Part shown: positions 38,720-47,683 of the stretch, in pieces | How the letters are laid out: each line of letters begins with the position of its first letter | Numbering within the stretch: the stretch's first letter is position 1 | Assembly (NCBI GenBank): GCA_001247695.2 | Contig: LGRX02027780.1 | Span: forward strand, 1 to 64,000 | DNA from: Cymbomonas tetramitiformis | Lineage: Eukaryota > Chlorophyta > Pyramimonadophyceae > Pyramimonadales > Pyramimonadaceae | Length of the DNA: 64,000 bases | Direction: 5' to 3' | Made by a program: the position numbers and the translations under genes | Notes under the pieces: model-generated | Seen by the model: only the letters and a program-made list of their open reading frames with translations | What the model was told of the DNA's origin: nothing | Databases searched by the model: none

Positions 38720-41564
38720 GCGCTTTCCGGTTCGTCTCGTCGCCGCTCGAGCTCATGCGAAGCCCTCGACTGACCGCCTGTACGATGTTTCCGTCCGCGC
38801 CGTAGAAGATAATCAGGTCGGTGTTGTTCAGGTTCAACCCGTGGGTCTCCTCGTTACTGCCGGAGCAGCCAAGGAGATACATGATCCGCACCTCCGAGGA
38901 GGTTTCCAAAAACCACGCCACGTTCTCATCTTTCACTTGCCGATAGCACTTTCCGCTCCTCATCGTGTGAGTCAGGGACCGCGCGGAGATGCCGCGCACC
39001 GAAAGGTACGGCGAAGTCCCATCCTCGTCGATTCGCGGGCGGGTGTAGCCGCGCATCGCTTCGACGAGCTTGTTGAAGCTGTCCAGCGCGCACGTCCGTT
39101 GGTGATAGACCAGCACGCGACGGACCCCGACGCTGAAGATAGCGTGATGCAGGAAGCTGTCCAGAGCGTAGTAGGTTCCGCAGGAGTTCAGGGATAAACG
39201 TGGCGCCCGATCGTAGAAGCGCGCCAAGCTCACCCGGCCGCGGTTGTCCTCGGCCAAGCCGCGCATCTTGAAGTCGGGGTGCGCCGTCCGAACGAGGCGC
39301 GATCGCAACGCGTCCGCGATGCTCTCCTTCGTAACAGGCGCCGCGTCGTCCGATGGGACGATCGGCTGCAGCGATTCGCGCAGCGTCAAAAAGGCGCGCA
39401 GCTCGCACAGCGGGCGAATGGATTCGTCCAGCCGAAGGTTCGTGGCGCAGCAAGGACAGCGCACCGAGGACACCTCGAGGTGCGGCAACGCCTCGTCCTC
39501 CGCGAGAACTTGGTCGGACTCGCACCGAGGACTCCACTCGCAATGGTCGACGAACCACGCCGTCTTCACGACGTCACAGAAGGAGAACACGCACCCGCAC
39601 CTCACGCAGACGAGATCGAGCGCGGCGTCTTCCTCAGCCTCGGCGGTCGCTCGATACCGCATGATCGACCTTCGGCGTCCGTTCGCGTCGGGAACGTACC
39701 GCTGCAGGCTTCGCAACGTCTGTCCAAATCTATCCAGTTGGCCTATGTAGAAAAAGCGGCTATCCTCGTGACGACGATCCGCGCGCACCTCCGCGACGTA
39801 GGCGTCGATCTCCGTGACGGCTATGTGCAGGTTGGACGTGAGCGACCGCACGCCGATGGCACTGCTCGCGTCGTCCAAAAAGTTCCATCGGACAATCTCG
39901 ACGACGTCTCGTTCGAGAATCGAGGTTTCGAGAGTGTGCCGAACAAACACGTAGTCTCTCATGATGGAGGACTTCGACGACAGCCCGTCCGACTCGTTAT
40001 GCATAAACAGCGTCGTCAGGGACTGCATCGGATCTCGGCGCAGAGAGCGCAGTCGTGGCAGGCGCAGCAGGTGAAGCATTCGCAACTCTCGCCGCGAAGG
40101 ATCCAGGTCCCACACCTTGGACACCGCGCACCTCTCGAACTCGTCCTCGACCTCGGGCTGAGAGAAGCTGACGCACCGCTCCGGATCTTTCACATGCTTC
40201 AGGGCGTGAATTCCGAGAGGCAGTCGTCGGGCGTGCTCCGTTCGAATCCAGTCGTGCAGGCGCGGCGGAATGACGGCCGCGCTGAGCCAGCTCGCATCCG
40301 CGACCGCCGCTTCGGAGAGTGCGGACGGCGCGGAACGGTCACCAAGCGCGGTCGAACGGTCGAACTGCAGCTCCGACACGCCCTGGAGGAGGCGATGCAC
40401 GTACGTGTGATTGGTCGAGAAGCCCTTTCGGATGTTTCGAATCAGCTCCGAAGGAGTGGCGGTCAGACCCCACACTTGCAGCGAGCGAGGCATGTCGCAC
40501 TTACACATCTGAGATACGTGCGACGACAGCTCGTCCAACACCGTCGCGAACCACCAATATCGTCGCCGCGGCCCGTGCAGCGCGCCGCACTTCAGAAAGC
40601 TCTGCCTGTACTGCTTCGGATTGAGCAGCAGCACCCCCTTGTGCCGCGTCGCTCCTTCGTTTTCGTTCGAGGCGCAATCCTCGAAAAGCCTTTGCATCGC
40701 CGACACGACCGCGGGACGGCCCACTTTGGGTGGGTAGAAGCGGACCCCTTGCTCGGCGCACTCTTCGTGCAGGCGACGGTGCCAGTGGCCGTACACGTTG
40801 TTAGGGACCACCACCACCACCACCCGGGCTAGGAGCTCGTCCATCGTCCGGTTCGCGACCGAGGTATCGTCGGGTGCGCCACCCTCGATAACGGCGGCGT
40901 GCGCTTCCGTCAAACGCTCCACGTTACGGTCGCGAAGCAGCGCCATGAACCCGTTGATCGCGACGTTCGTCTTCCCGTGCCCGGCGGGCAGGCACAGCAT
41001 CCGAAACTGCACCCCTCGCCCGTCTCGGTTCTGGAAGCGATGCACCTCGGGATGGCCGTCGGACGGCTCGTGCGTCGCCTTCGACGTCGGACTTCGGCAC
41101 ACCTCCGTGGCTCGCGTCGAACGATAACCGGTTTTGCAGAGAAGGTACGACACCGCGAGCTGCGGCGAAGTGTACGCCTGCCGCGACCCGTTCTCGTCGC
41201 CGAACGTCCACGACAAGCTCTTGGAGACCTCCGCGACGGTGAGGCTCTCTAAGAGCCGTAGGTCCTCCACGGAGGCCGTGTGGCGCAGGTACGGTGTCGG
41301 GGCCGCGTAGTCGATCTCGCGAAACATCGAGAGGAGCATCTGGTCCATCGAGAAAAACTTGGGCCTGCGAAAGGTGGGCGCGCGCAAAAACTCGTACACG
41401 GTCTCGTCGGAGGCGGAGCCTGCTTCGCTCGACGGAGACGGGTGCACCGGATAACGTCGCTCTCCGCGTTCGATAACGGTGGCCGTCTCCAGCATCTCGC
41501 GCAAAGCGTCCTTCGCCTCGTCGGAGATGCCTCGCACGAGAGCCCTCCTCTCCGCATCGTCCAT
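38697..41564 (-). CDS. SF2 (SNF2/VACV D6-like) helicase
   Basis: 955 residues with SF2 ATPase motifs in order: Walker A PAGHGKT (193-199), a strand VVVVVPNN, DEAD-box equivalent LDEL (343-346), motif III LTATPS (367-372) and, near the C terminus, motif VI QAVSRGLRM. Between the RecA lobes is a Cys-rich insert (CVRCGC ... CPCC ... C) that could bind zinc. Giant viruses use such ATPases in transcription or DNA remodelling. The frame is open upstream to 42158, but the ATG at 41564 sits 94 bp from a TATA box shared with the PAN/EF-hand gene, so I start there. Subfamily is uncertain. Confidence 0.85.
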   Translation of the reverse strand: MDDAERRALVRGISDEAKDALREMLETATVIERGERRYPVHPSPSSEAGSASDETVYEFLRAPTFRRPKFFSMDQMLLSMFREIDYAAPTPYLRHTASVEDLRLLESLTVAEVSKSLSWTFGDENGSRQAYTSPQLAVSYLLCKTGYRSTRATEVCRSPTSKATHEPSDGHPEVHRFQNRDGRGVQFRMLCLPAGHGKTNVAINGFMALLRDRNVERLTEAHAAVIEGGAPDDTSVANRTMDELLARVVVVVVPNNVYGHWHRRLHEECAEQGVRFYPPKVGRPAVVSAMQRLFEDCASNENEGATRHKGVLLLNPKQYRQSFLKCGALHGPRRRYWWFATVLDELSSHVSQMCKCDMPRSLQVWGLTATPSELIRNIRKGFSTNHTYVHRLLQGVSELQFDRSTALGDRSAPSALSEAAVADASWLSAAVIPPRLHDWIRTEHARRLPLGIHALKHVKDPERCVSFSQPEVEDEFERCAVSKVWDLDPSRRELRMLHLLRLPRLRSLRRDPMQSLTTLFMHNESDGLSSKSSIMRDYVFVRHTLETSILERDVVEIVRWNFLDDASSAIGVRSLTSNLHIAVTEIDAYVAEVRADRRHEDSRFFYIGQLDRFGQTLRSLQRYVPDANGRRRSIMRYRATAEAEEDAALDLVCVRCGCVFSFCDVVKTAWFVDHCEWSPRCESDQVLAEDEALPHLEVSSVRCPCCATNLRLDESIRPLCELRAFLTLRESLQPIVPSDDAAPVTKESIADALRSRLVRTAHPDFKMRGLAEDNRGRVSLARFYDRAPRLSLNSCGTYYALDSFLHHAIFSVGVRRVLVYHQRTCALDSFNKLVEAMRGYTRPRIDEDGTSPYLSVRGISARSLTHTMRSGKCYRQVKDENVAWFLETSSEVRIMYLLGCSGSNEETHGLNLNNTDLIIFYGADGNIVQAVSRGLRMSSSGDETNRKALTILHMT

Positions 41565-41657
41565 GTCCGCGCCCGCTCCACACAAGCCCACGCAAAAGAC
41601 CCGCGCGCATCGATTCGATCGAGGAGCGTGTCGTCGTACCGCCTTTTTATCGGGATG

Positions 41658-41665
41658 TATATATA
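41658..41665. promoter_or_regulatory. Bidirectional TATA box
   Basis: GTATATATAC palindrome between the SF2 helicase start (41564, minus) and the PAN/EF-hand start (41715, plus). Confidence 0.6.
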
Positions 41666-41714
41666 CGCGCGAAAATCGGTGACGGAATCGTCGTTTCCGT
41701 TCGTTCATTTCGAG

Positions 41715-42572
41715 ATGCGATCCGGAATCATCGCGCTCCTGACACACGCGCTTTTGATATCGGCCGTCTTCGCGCGGCGTCACCTCGCCTTCTCGGATTC
41801 GGACGAGGCGCATGCCAAGGTGGACGCGCTCAAGCAGGACACCGACCGTCGCGACGTCGGAGTCCTCTACGAGGAGCTGAGCGAGGAGTCCGATGAACGA
41901 GCGAACGATCGCTTTTCGGAATACGACCGAGACGCCGACGAGACGAGCGAATCGACCAACGCGTGGTCGAATCGCGACGACGACGGTTACCGTGTCATCG
42001 GCCAAGGCGTCTGCGACGCGCCGTCGACGCACCACGTGGTGATTTACGAGGGGCGACCGAGCGTTTCCGTCGACATATGCCACGACGAATGCGCCGCGTC
42101 GCTCGTGTGCAAAGGCTTCGCGCATCGCGAGGGAGACAATCGTTGCTTGATGTATCACCTGACGCCTTCGCAGGCCGTCGACGCCGCTTGCGGACGAAAC
42201 GGCGAATGCTTCGTTTGCTACAAGCTGACCGAGGATGAGGCGGAGTCGGACGCTGCGCTGCCGGAGCGCTGGACCGAAGACGAGAACGAGGTGACGTGGA
42301 AGAATTTGAAGGTGAACCTCGAGATGCAGCAGTACTACGACCTGGAGGATCCGCTCTGGCAGTTTGCGAGGAAGTGGACGCGCGTGGACTCCTTTTCCGA
42401 AACGACACCGGAGATTTTTCTGGAAGACGACCGAAGCATCGATCCGCGGGCGGTCGATTGGCTAGGAATCGCTGACCGAGATCGCTCGCGCACCGTCAGT
42501 CGAGAGGAGCTCGCGGCGCTCGCCGTCGCCACGCTCGACGTCGTCATGCGATCCACTCTCGAGCGCGCCTAA
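41715..42572 (+). CDS. Secreted PAN-like plus EF-hand protein
   Basis: 285 residues. A hydrophobic signal peptide (1-20, IIALLTHALLISAVFA) precedes an acidic region. A PAN/Apple-like domain follows (~95-170) with ICHDECAASLVCKGFAH, NRCLMY and FVCYKL, the same cysteine logic as the giant protein at 1-10965. Near the C terminus DRDRSRTVSREE (254-265) is a canonical EF-hand loop with Asp, Asp, Ser, Thr and final Glu at positions 1, 3, 5, 7 and 12. It is probably secreted or surface-attached and may bind calcium. It could act with the giant PAN protein, which is inferred. Confidence 0.75.
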   Translation: MRSGIIALLTHALLISAVFARRHLAFSDSDEAHAKVDALKQDTDRRDVGVLYEELSEESDERANDRFSEYDRDADETSESTNAWSNRDDDGYRVIGQGVCDAPSTHHVVIYEGRPSVSVDICHDECAASLVCKGFAHREGDNRCLMYHLTPSQAVDAACGRNGECFVCYKLTEDEAESDAALPERWTEDENEVTWKNLKVNLEMQQYYDLEDPLWQFARKWTRVDSFSETTPEIFLEDDRSIDPRAVDWLGIADRDRSRTVSREELAALAVATLDVVMRSTLERA

Positions 42573-43262
42573 TATCGTGAGGGCGGCAGCGTAACACGCG
42601 GGCGCACAAGGAACACCACGCGTATCGTTACGCGGACTACCGAACGTGAAGAGCGCTTTGCGAATGGCGCGAAGCGGTCTGTTGGATCCTCGCGAGCTCT
42701 CGGATCAACGCCTCGTAGCGGAGCAGCGCAAGCTCTTTACGGTCCGCCTCGCGCTGCGGAGATCTATGCGCGTTCGTGGATGACGCAACCATCCGCGCGC
42801 CCACGATCTTCACGCACGCTCAACCGAGGACACGTCCATTATTTTCTGCGGTAACGGGCTCCATTTGCAGAAGCGCTGCGCGATGTCGGCGAAGGAGGTG
42901 CTGCTCCAGAGAATCGGACCGGACTCCGCACGAAGCTTCAAACGAAAGGAATAACCCGCGGAGAGTTGCTGCAATCGGGCGCCGTCCGGCCGGGATCTGG
43001 GAGTGTTTAGCCGACGAATGGAATCAAACATCCGACCCAAGCCCGACTTTTATCGACGGACCTCGCCTTCGAACGCACTGCAGAACACGAGAAGGTGCCG
43101 AACGTTTCAATAGAAAAGGTGCATGGATTTTTTAAGCGTTATTCGCACTCATTTAAACAATGCGTATTTTATCTGCGTGCTTCGCGAAAATATATGTCCG
43201 TGCAGCAACTCGAAGACAAGGCACGCGCTCGCTTTCTTTGGTCGTGTTTTACGTTCTCACTA
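42573..43262. other. Intergenic region with one weak small gene
   Basis: Only the 73-codon minus frame at 42810-43031 looks coding; the rest shows no supported feature. Confidence 0.4.
42810..43031 (-). CDS. Possible 73-aa protein
   Basis: Minus frame from the ATG at 43031 with protein-like composition (YSFRLKLRAESGPILWSSTS). A GATAAAAG on the minus strand lies about 15-20 bp upstream. No family recognised. Confidence 0.35.
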   Translation of the reverse strand: MFDSIRRLNTPRSRPDGARLQQLSAGYSFRLKLRAESGPILWSSTSFADIAQRFCKWSPLPQKIMDVSSVERA

Positions 43263-43487
43263 TTATAATTCCGTACTCTCTAGTTTTTCGAGTACCAATA
43301 CTATCTGTTTGTATTCCCACGAATCTTTACGTACCACCTCATATTCTTGTAACTTATCATCTAGCGCAATGTTTAATGCCTTGCGATCCTCGTCGTCATT
43401 ATTTTCGTCAGCATCCGCATCAACCAAGTCCTTGTTGTTACCTGTCTTTTTGAAAAATTCACCAAGTGTACCGGAAATTTTTTGCAT
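43263..43487 (-). CDS. Small acidic helical protein, 74 aa
   Basis: From the ATG at 43487: an acidic stretch (DADADENNDDED), then a charged helix with RKAL ... DKLQE. The frame is open upstream through a TATATATAT box at 43581, so the ATG is the likely start. The 46315-46632 protein has a similar acidic patch and RKAL ... DKLCE helix, so they may be distant paralogues. Confidence 0.5.
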   Translation of the reverse strand: MQKISGTLGEFFKKTGNNKDLVDADADENNDDEDRKALNIALDDKLQEYEVVRKDSWEYKQIVLVLEKLESTEL

Positions 43488-43580
43488 CGTCGTATTCGGT
43501 TTCTCTGGCACGGCGGTGTGTAAAATCTTTTTGAGTGGGTCGTTCGCTCGAGTCGTGCCTTCGTCGAATTTGTGCGTGTG

Positions 43581-43589
43581 TATATATAT
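43581..43589 (-). promoter_or_regulatory. TATA box of the small acidic protein
   Basis: TATATATAT, 94 bp upstream of the ATG at 43487 on the minus strand. Confidence 0.5.
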
Positions 43590-43648
43590 TAAAAGTTCGT
43601 ATTCGTCGGTCAAATCGACGACGTCGACAACATAGCCAAACGTGACGA

Positions 43649-43668
43649 AGAGAGAGAGAGAGAGAGAG
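43649..43668. repeat. (GA)n tract
   Basis: Pure GA run about 100 bp past the stop of the primase-helicase gene. Confidence 0.85.
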
Positions 43669-43765
43669 TCAAATCACAAGCGGTGACCGAGCCGACCGGG
43701 GCTTTCCGAATGAGCTAGATACCGCATTCGCTTGCGCGCGTCCGTTATCTGTACCGCGTGCGTGG

Positions 43766-45838
43766 TCAGCGAACGTCCACGGTTTGGATGTTGGCCGCAT
43801 CGTGCACGCCGGTGTGCACCGCTGACGACGACGTCTCCGTGGGTCCCAGAAGTTCGCGTTCCGAGTCCACGACGGTTTCGTACTTCGACGCGGACGGTTC
43901 GGAGCTCCGAATGCCCGTCTCGCCTTTTCCGGAGGTCGAAGCCTCGGCGAACGTTTCCGAACAATCCGAGGAGGTACGCTTCGCCGTCTTCGGGGCTTCG
44001 ACCGCTTCGGGTGTTCCGGTGGTGGGATCCGTGCTCGTCCTCGGAAGCGCGCCCGATGGAACTACGCGACGCGCGAAAACGAAGTTGCGCACATTTTGTT
44101 TACCGACTCGCTGTTGGTCCTTGACGACGAGGGCGCCGTTGCAGCGTATGCTGCGCTTGCAGTCGTTTTCCGATACGAAACGTTGCACCGGGTTTTCGAC
44201 CTGCGCGTTGTACTCCGTCTTGATATCCCTCACCTGCACGATCGTGGCGAAATGGGACGCGGGCATCTTGACCGGCACGAAATGGTCTCGCAGCCAGGCG
44301 GCGAAGAGGCCGTCATCACTGGACTCGTCGACCATGCGCTCGGCGATCGAGCTCTTGGGCACGGGTGGGATGGAGAAGTTGCGCAGGCGGAGATCTCGCC
44401 ACCACGTGATGGCCATGTGCATGTGCGCCATCTTCCAGCGATGGCAGCGAAAGGTGAAGTCCGTATCCGTCAACCGACGGTAAACGCGATTCCCGGGGTC
44501 GTCCCTTTCGACGTTCGGGTCGAATTTGGAGACGCAATCGATCGGATAGGCTCGGTCGCGAAGGGCCTCCCCGGACTCCAGCTCGGGAGCCACGTTGGAT
44601 AGGTACAGCATCGTCGCGTGGAAACGCGCGCTCACGGGCTGCTTGTACAAGTTTCGAAACTGGATGTCGTCGTTTCCCGTGAGGGACTTGGTCACGCCGC
44701 TGTTCAGGCGCATGCGTTTCTCCCCTTCGTTCAGTGCGATGCATCGGCGCTTGCGGTTGGCGGAAAGCGACGGGTTGCACGAATCGGCACCCTCCCGACG
44801 CTCCGTGAGCACCTGCACCGGTATGACACCGAAGTAGTCTCCCAAGGTAAATTTGAGCAGCCTGCTGACGAAAGCGCTCTTGCCGTTGTCACCCTGCCCG
44901 AGCAGCAGCACGAGCTTCTTCGTCGGATTTCCGACGGAGAGCAAGCTCCCGACCACCGCCTCGATCTGTTTTCTCGTGCACGCATCCGGGAATATGCGAG
45001 AGTAGACGAAATTGCCGATCTCCAGTATTCGATCGCGCATATCGTCGCTCAGCCCTTCGTAGTCGTACCCGACGGTCATGGAGACGGCGTAACTGCGCGG
45101 GACGGAATGGCGCTCGTAAAAACGGCTCTCGTTCAGGTTGTACACGCCGTTGTCGAACCCGATCAAGAAGTCGTGCTCGTCCAACGACTCGAAAAAGGCT
45201 ATCGGCGAAGGTATTCCGTGACTTTCGCAGGACACGCTGGACTTCATACGTCTCTCGCACGATCGTAAGGTGTGGTAAACGCCCCCCTCCCTCGTTATCT
45301 GATGGTAAAGCTCTTTGACCTTCTCGTACTCCCTCGCTTCGTCATCGACGATCATTCGCGCGTGGTTGCGCTGCTCGCTGGTAGCGTCGCTCATAACCAG
45401 GTTGGCGAACTTGCAGTACTCCCGCAGCCACCTTAAAGGCGCGTCGTCTTTCACGTGCTCCGTCCATTGTAGGTAGATGCGTTGCAGAATGTCCACCAAG
45501 AACTCCTGAGATTCGCATTCGAAATTCTCGCGCGCACCGCACGAGGACCATCTCGCGCCGTCGTACCGATACATGATGTAAACCCCTTGCGCGCCGTCGT
45601 ACGCGTACCGAAAGATGTTGTTCACCACGAAAAAAAGATAAAGACCGACATCGAAATGCTGCGTCGGCTCCACGATCGCTCGCATCAGCGTTTCCGTCAC
45701 CGTCTCCACTCGCGACTCCGGAACGTCGTTGTTCTCGCGATGAACCTCGCGGAGAACTTGCAGAAACTCCTCGTGCACGAGCGCGCCTAAGCGTACGCGG
45801 GGACTTCTTCCCGACCATTCGCGATTTTCGGCAGTCAT
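43766..45838 (-). CDS. D5-like primase-helicase (SF3 helicase)
   Basis: 690 residues. FLIGFDNGVYNL (224-235) is typical of the D5_N region. The SF3 helicase core follows: Walker A GQGDNGKS (314-321), Walker B region CIALNEGEK (366-374) and motif C LYLSN (411-415) ending in the sensor Asn. The C-terminal ~150 residues are Ser/Thr/Glu-rich and probably disordered. Proteins of this family unwind DNA, and often prime it, during replication of nucleocytoplasmic large DNA viruses. No archaeo-eukaryotic primase motif is clear in the first 220 residues, so it may be helicase-only. The ATG at 45838 follows a TATA box. Confidence 0.9.
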   Translation of the reverse strand: MTAENREWSGRSPRVRLGALVHEEFLQVLREVHRENNDVPESRVETVTETLMRAIVEPTQHFDVGLYLFFVVNNIFRYAYDGAQGVYIMYRYDGARWSSCGARENFECESQEFLVDILQRIYLQWTEHVKDDAPLRWLREYCKFANLVMSDATSEQRNHARMIVDDEAREYEKVKELYHQITREGGVYHTLRSCERRMKSSVSCESHGIPSPIAFFESLDEHDFLIGFDNGVYNLNESRFYERHSVPRSYAVSMTVGYDYEGLSDDMRDRILEIGNFVYSRIFPDACTRKQIEAVVGSLLSVGNPTKKLVLLLGQGDNGKSAFVSRLLKFTLGDYFGVIPVQVLTERREGADSCNPSLSANRKRRCIALNEGEKRMRLNSGVTKSLTGNDDIQFRNLYKQPVSARFHATMLYLSNVAPELESGEALRDRAYPIDCVSKFDPNVERDDPGNRVYRRLTDTDFTFRCHRWKMAHMHMAITWWRDLRLRNFSIPPVPKSSIAERMVDESSDDGLFAAWLRDHFVPVKMPASHFATIVQVRDIKTEYNAQVENPVQRFVSENDCKRSIRCNGALVVKDQQRVGKQNVRNFVFARRVVPSGALPRTSTDPTTGTPEAVEAPKTAKRTSSDCSETFAEASTSGKGETGIRSSEPSASKYETVVDSERELLGPTETSSSAVHTGVHDAANIQTVDVR

Positions 45839-45901
45839 TTCCTAACGCGCGTCTTCTCGGGCTTTCGTCGCTTCCTCGCTCGGTCCGGGTTTCGACCGAC
45901 G

Positions 45902-45909
45902 TATATATA
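45902..45909 (-). promoter_or_regulatory. TATA box of the primase-helicase gene
   Basis: TATATATA, 64 bp upstream of the ATG at 45838. Confidence 0.6.
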
Positions 45910-46193
45910 GGATCGAGCGAAGCTTCGCTTTCTGAAGGGTTCGCCGGGCGGTGGCGCGAAGATCCACGAACGGCGTGCGGAGCCTGTTACCGCAACGGAA
46001 GTCGGCGATAACGAGAGCGCCCCGGATGCATTCGTTACGAAGGCCGCGAATTACGTGTTCGTCGTGTTTGTATTTTCAACACCTGCTGCTTCGAACGGCG
46101 ACTGCATATCTCGGACAAAGACGATACCCATGTTTGTGGATTCGATGGCACATCCACGCGCGCGCTTGCAAAACGCGCTTCACACCACTTGCT

Positions 46194-46280
46194 AGAGAAA
46201 AAGAGAAAGTGGAGGGAAAAACCACACCCTTCGGGCGTATAATTAAATTAAGCTCCCCGGTCCAGGTTTACCCGCTCTGA
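46194..46280 (-). mobile_element. Short SINE-like element, copy C
   Basis: On the minus strand it reads AGAGCGGG, GGACCGGGGAG, TTAATTTAATTATACGCCC, AAGGGTGTGG and then an impure T-rich tail. It matches copy B along most of its length but is more diverged. No flanking direct repeats could be identified. Confidence 0.5.
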
Positions 46281-46314
46281 TCTACACCCTCCTGGTGCAT
46301 CGATCTCAAAATCA

Positions 46315-46632
46315 TTAGAAGGAGTGGGAGAAGGAGAAGGAGAAGGAGTGGAAGGTGGAGGAACTAGTATCAGGTTGCGGTACAGAAGGCGTCGACGACT
46401 TTATGCTTTCATACAAGTTACGAAACGCTTCGCATAGTTTATCGTGTTGTCGCATAACCATTGTAAGCGCCTTACGATTCTTGAGCACCTCTTTAGATAA
46501 TCGCAACATTAAAGGCTGAGAGTCGTTGTCATCGTTACTTGTCTCTTGCTCTCCTTCTTCTTCTGTTGGTTCTTCTTCTTCTGCGGCTCCTGATACAGGA
46601 TCAGGTGTTACGGACTCGTCGTCATCGGACAT
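46315..46632 (-). CDS. Small acidic protein, 105 aa
   Basis: The first ~40 residues are strongly acidic (EEEEPTEEEGEQE). A predicted helix (LSKEVLKNRKALTMVM ... DKLCEAFRNLYESI) follows, then a Ser/Phe-rich tail encoded by a GAAGGA-type tandem repeat at 46317-46360. No TATATATA box is evident upstream. Function unknown. Confidence 0.5.
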   Translation of the reverse strand: MSDDDESVTPDPVSGAAEEEEPTEEEGEQETSNDDNDSQPLMLRLSKEVLKNRKALTMVMRQHDKLCEAFRNLYESIKSSTPSVPQPDTSSSTFHSFSFSFSHSF

Positions 46633-46789
46633 TCTTACGAATTAAAAAAATTCGGTGCGAAACGAGCGAGGTTTGTGAAATGCCAGATTCAGCACGTCTC
46701 CGTTTCACCGACACTTCCGTGCGCCAGTCGCCAACTACTCGGACCGATCACGTTGCTACGGTCGACCTTACTCCGTCGGTAAGCGTGTG

Positions 46790-46797
46790 TATATATA
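46790..46797 (+). promoter_or_regulatory. TATA box upstream of the 180-aa gene
   Basis: TATATATA in a GTGTATATATACAC palindrome, about 145 bp before the first in-frame ATG at 46943, longer than at other genes. Confidence 0.45.
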
Positions 46798-46942
46798 CAC
46801 CATCGAAACAGACTCACAATCTTTTACGCCACCAGTGTTTCGTCGATCGTACGTTTACGTCTTGCAGTGTTGCGCGTGTTACGAAGGTACCGAGATAACA
46901 TTGTCGATCGAATATCGACGGAGGACCGCACGCGCATTGAGC

Positions 46943-47485
46943 ATGACATCGCCACGCACCACCAAGATGCCAGTCTCAGAGAAGACTCGCCTTTTCATAC
47001 AAACCATGGAACGAATTAAGGATGACCTTTCTCCGCTGTTTGGGAAACGAATCGACCTCGTACTGTCGGATTACCGTAGCAAGCTCGTGAAACTACGGCA
47101 AAATGGAAAAAACATGCACCGTATGCAATGGTCTTCGGAAGATGTTATAATGAGCCGCGTGCTCTTGAAAGTTACTCGTCACCGTTTTTTTCGTATTTGG
47201 AAAGTAATGTGGTCGCGACTCCACTCTATCGAAAAAAACACGATGATCACGCGCTACTTCAAGTACGTTCGCGCGCCGCAAAATCGGATTCTCGATTTGC
47301 ATCGGGCGATCCTTCAACATTGGGAGCAGGCTCGCCCTTTTCAGACCCGCAGGGCGGACGTGCTTTTGGAGTATCACACGGTAACGGAAGAAAGAGATCG
47401 TAGCGCGGACGTCCTCGCGTACATAGACAGCAGAGGCATCGCCGCTTTCCGTAGAGAGATCGCAAACATACAATTTGTGCACTAG
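46943..47485 (+). CDS. Hypothetical basic protein, 180 aa
   Basis: Not recognised. Lys/Arg-rich and mostly helical (SEKTRLFIQTMERIKDDLSPLF ... ILDLHRAILQHWEQA). The frame is open upstream through the TATA box, so 46943 is the first usable ATG; 46966 is an alternative. Confidence 0.6.
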   Translation: MTSPRTTKMPVSEKTRLFIQTMERIKDDLSPLFGKRIDLVLSDYRSKLVKLRQNGKNMHRMQWSSEDVIMSRVLLKVTRHRFFRIWKVMWSRLHSIEKNTMITRYFKYVRAPQNRILDLHRAILQHWEQARPFQTRRADVLLEYHTVTEERDRSADVLAYIDSRGIAAFRREIANIQFVH

Positions 47486-47592
47486 CGACACGCGCACGGA
47501 ATTCCATTTACGTTATTTTATCGATCATCGAAGGCGTGATCGAAAAAAACGCCGTTGTCACATTCCTATTCGAACGAACGATGCGAGTACGG

Positions 47593-47600
47593 ATATATAT
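47593..47600 (+). promoter_or_regulatory. TATA box of the Gly/Glu-repeat gene
   Basis: ATATATAT, 84 bp before the ATG at 47684. Confidence 0.5.
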
Positions 47601-47683
47601 GCGCGTGCGCGTGACTGCGTAAATCCGTCGATCGTCTGAAGGTTGTGCTTGCGTCACCCTACACGAACCGGTCATCGATCGTC

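Larger units (their letters stand above)
45839..46314. other. Intergenic region with TATA box and SINE-like copy C
   Basis: Contains the primase-helicase promoter (45902) and the element at 46194-46280. No gene seen. Confidence 0.6.

Noticed and set aside
38553..39197. Plus frame over the SF2 helicase end
   Set aside because: Antisense to the motif VI region of a clear helicase gene.
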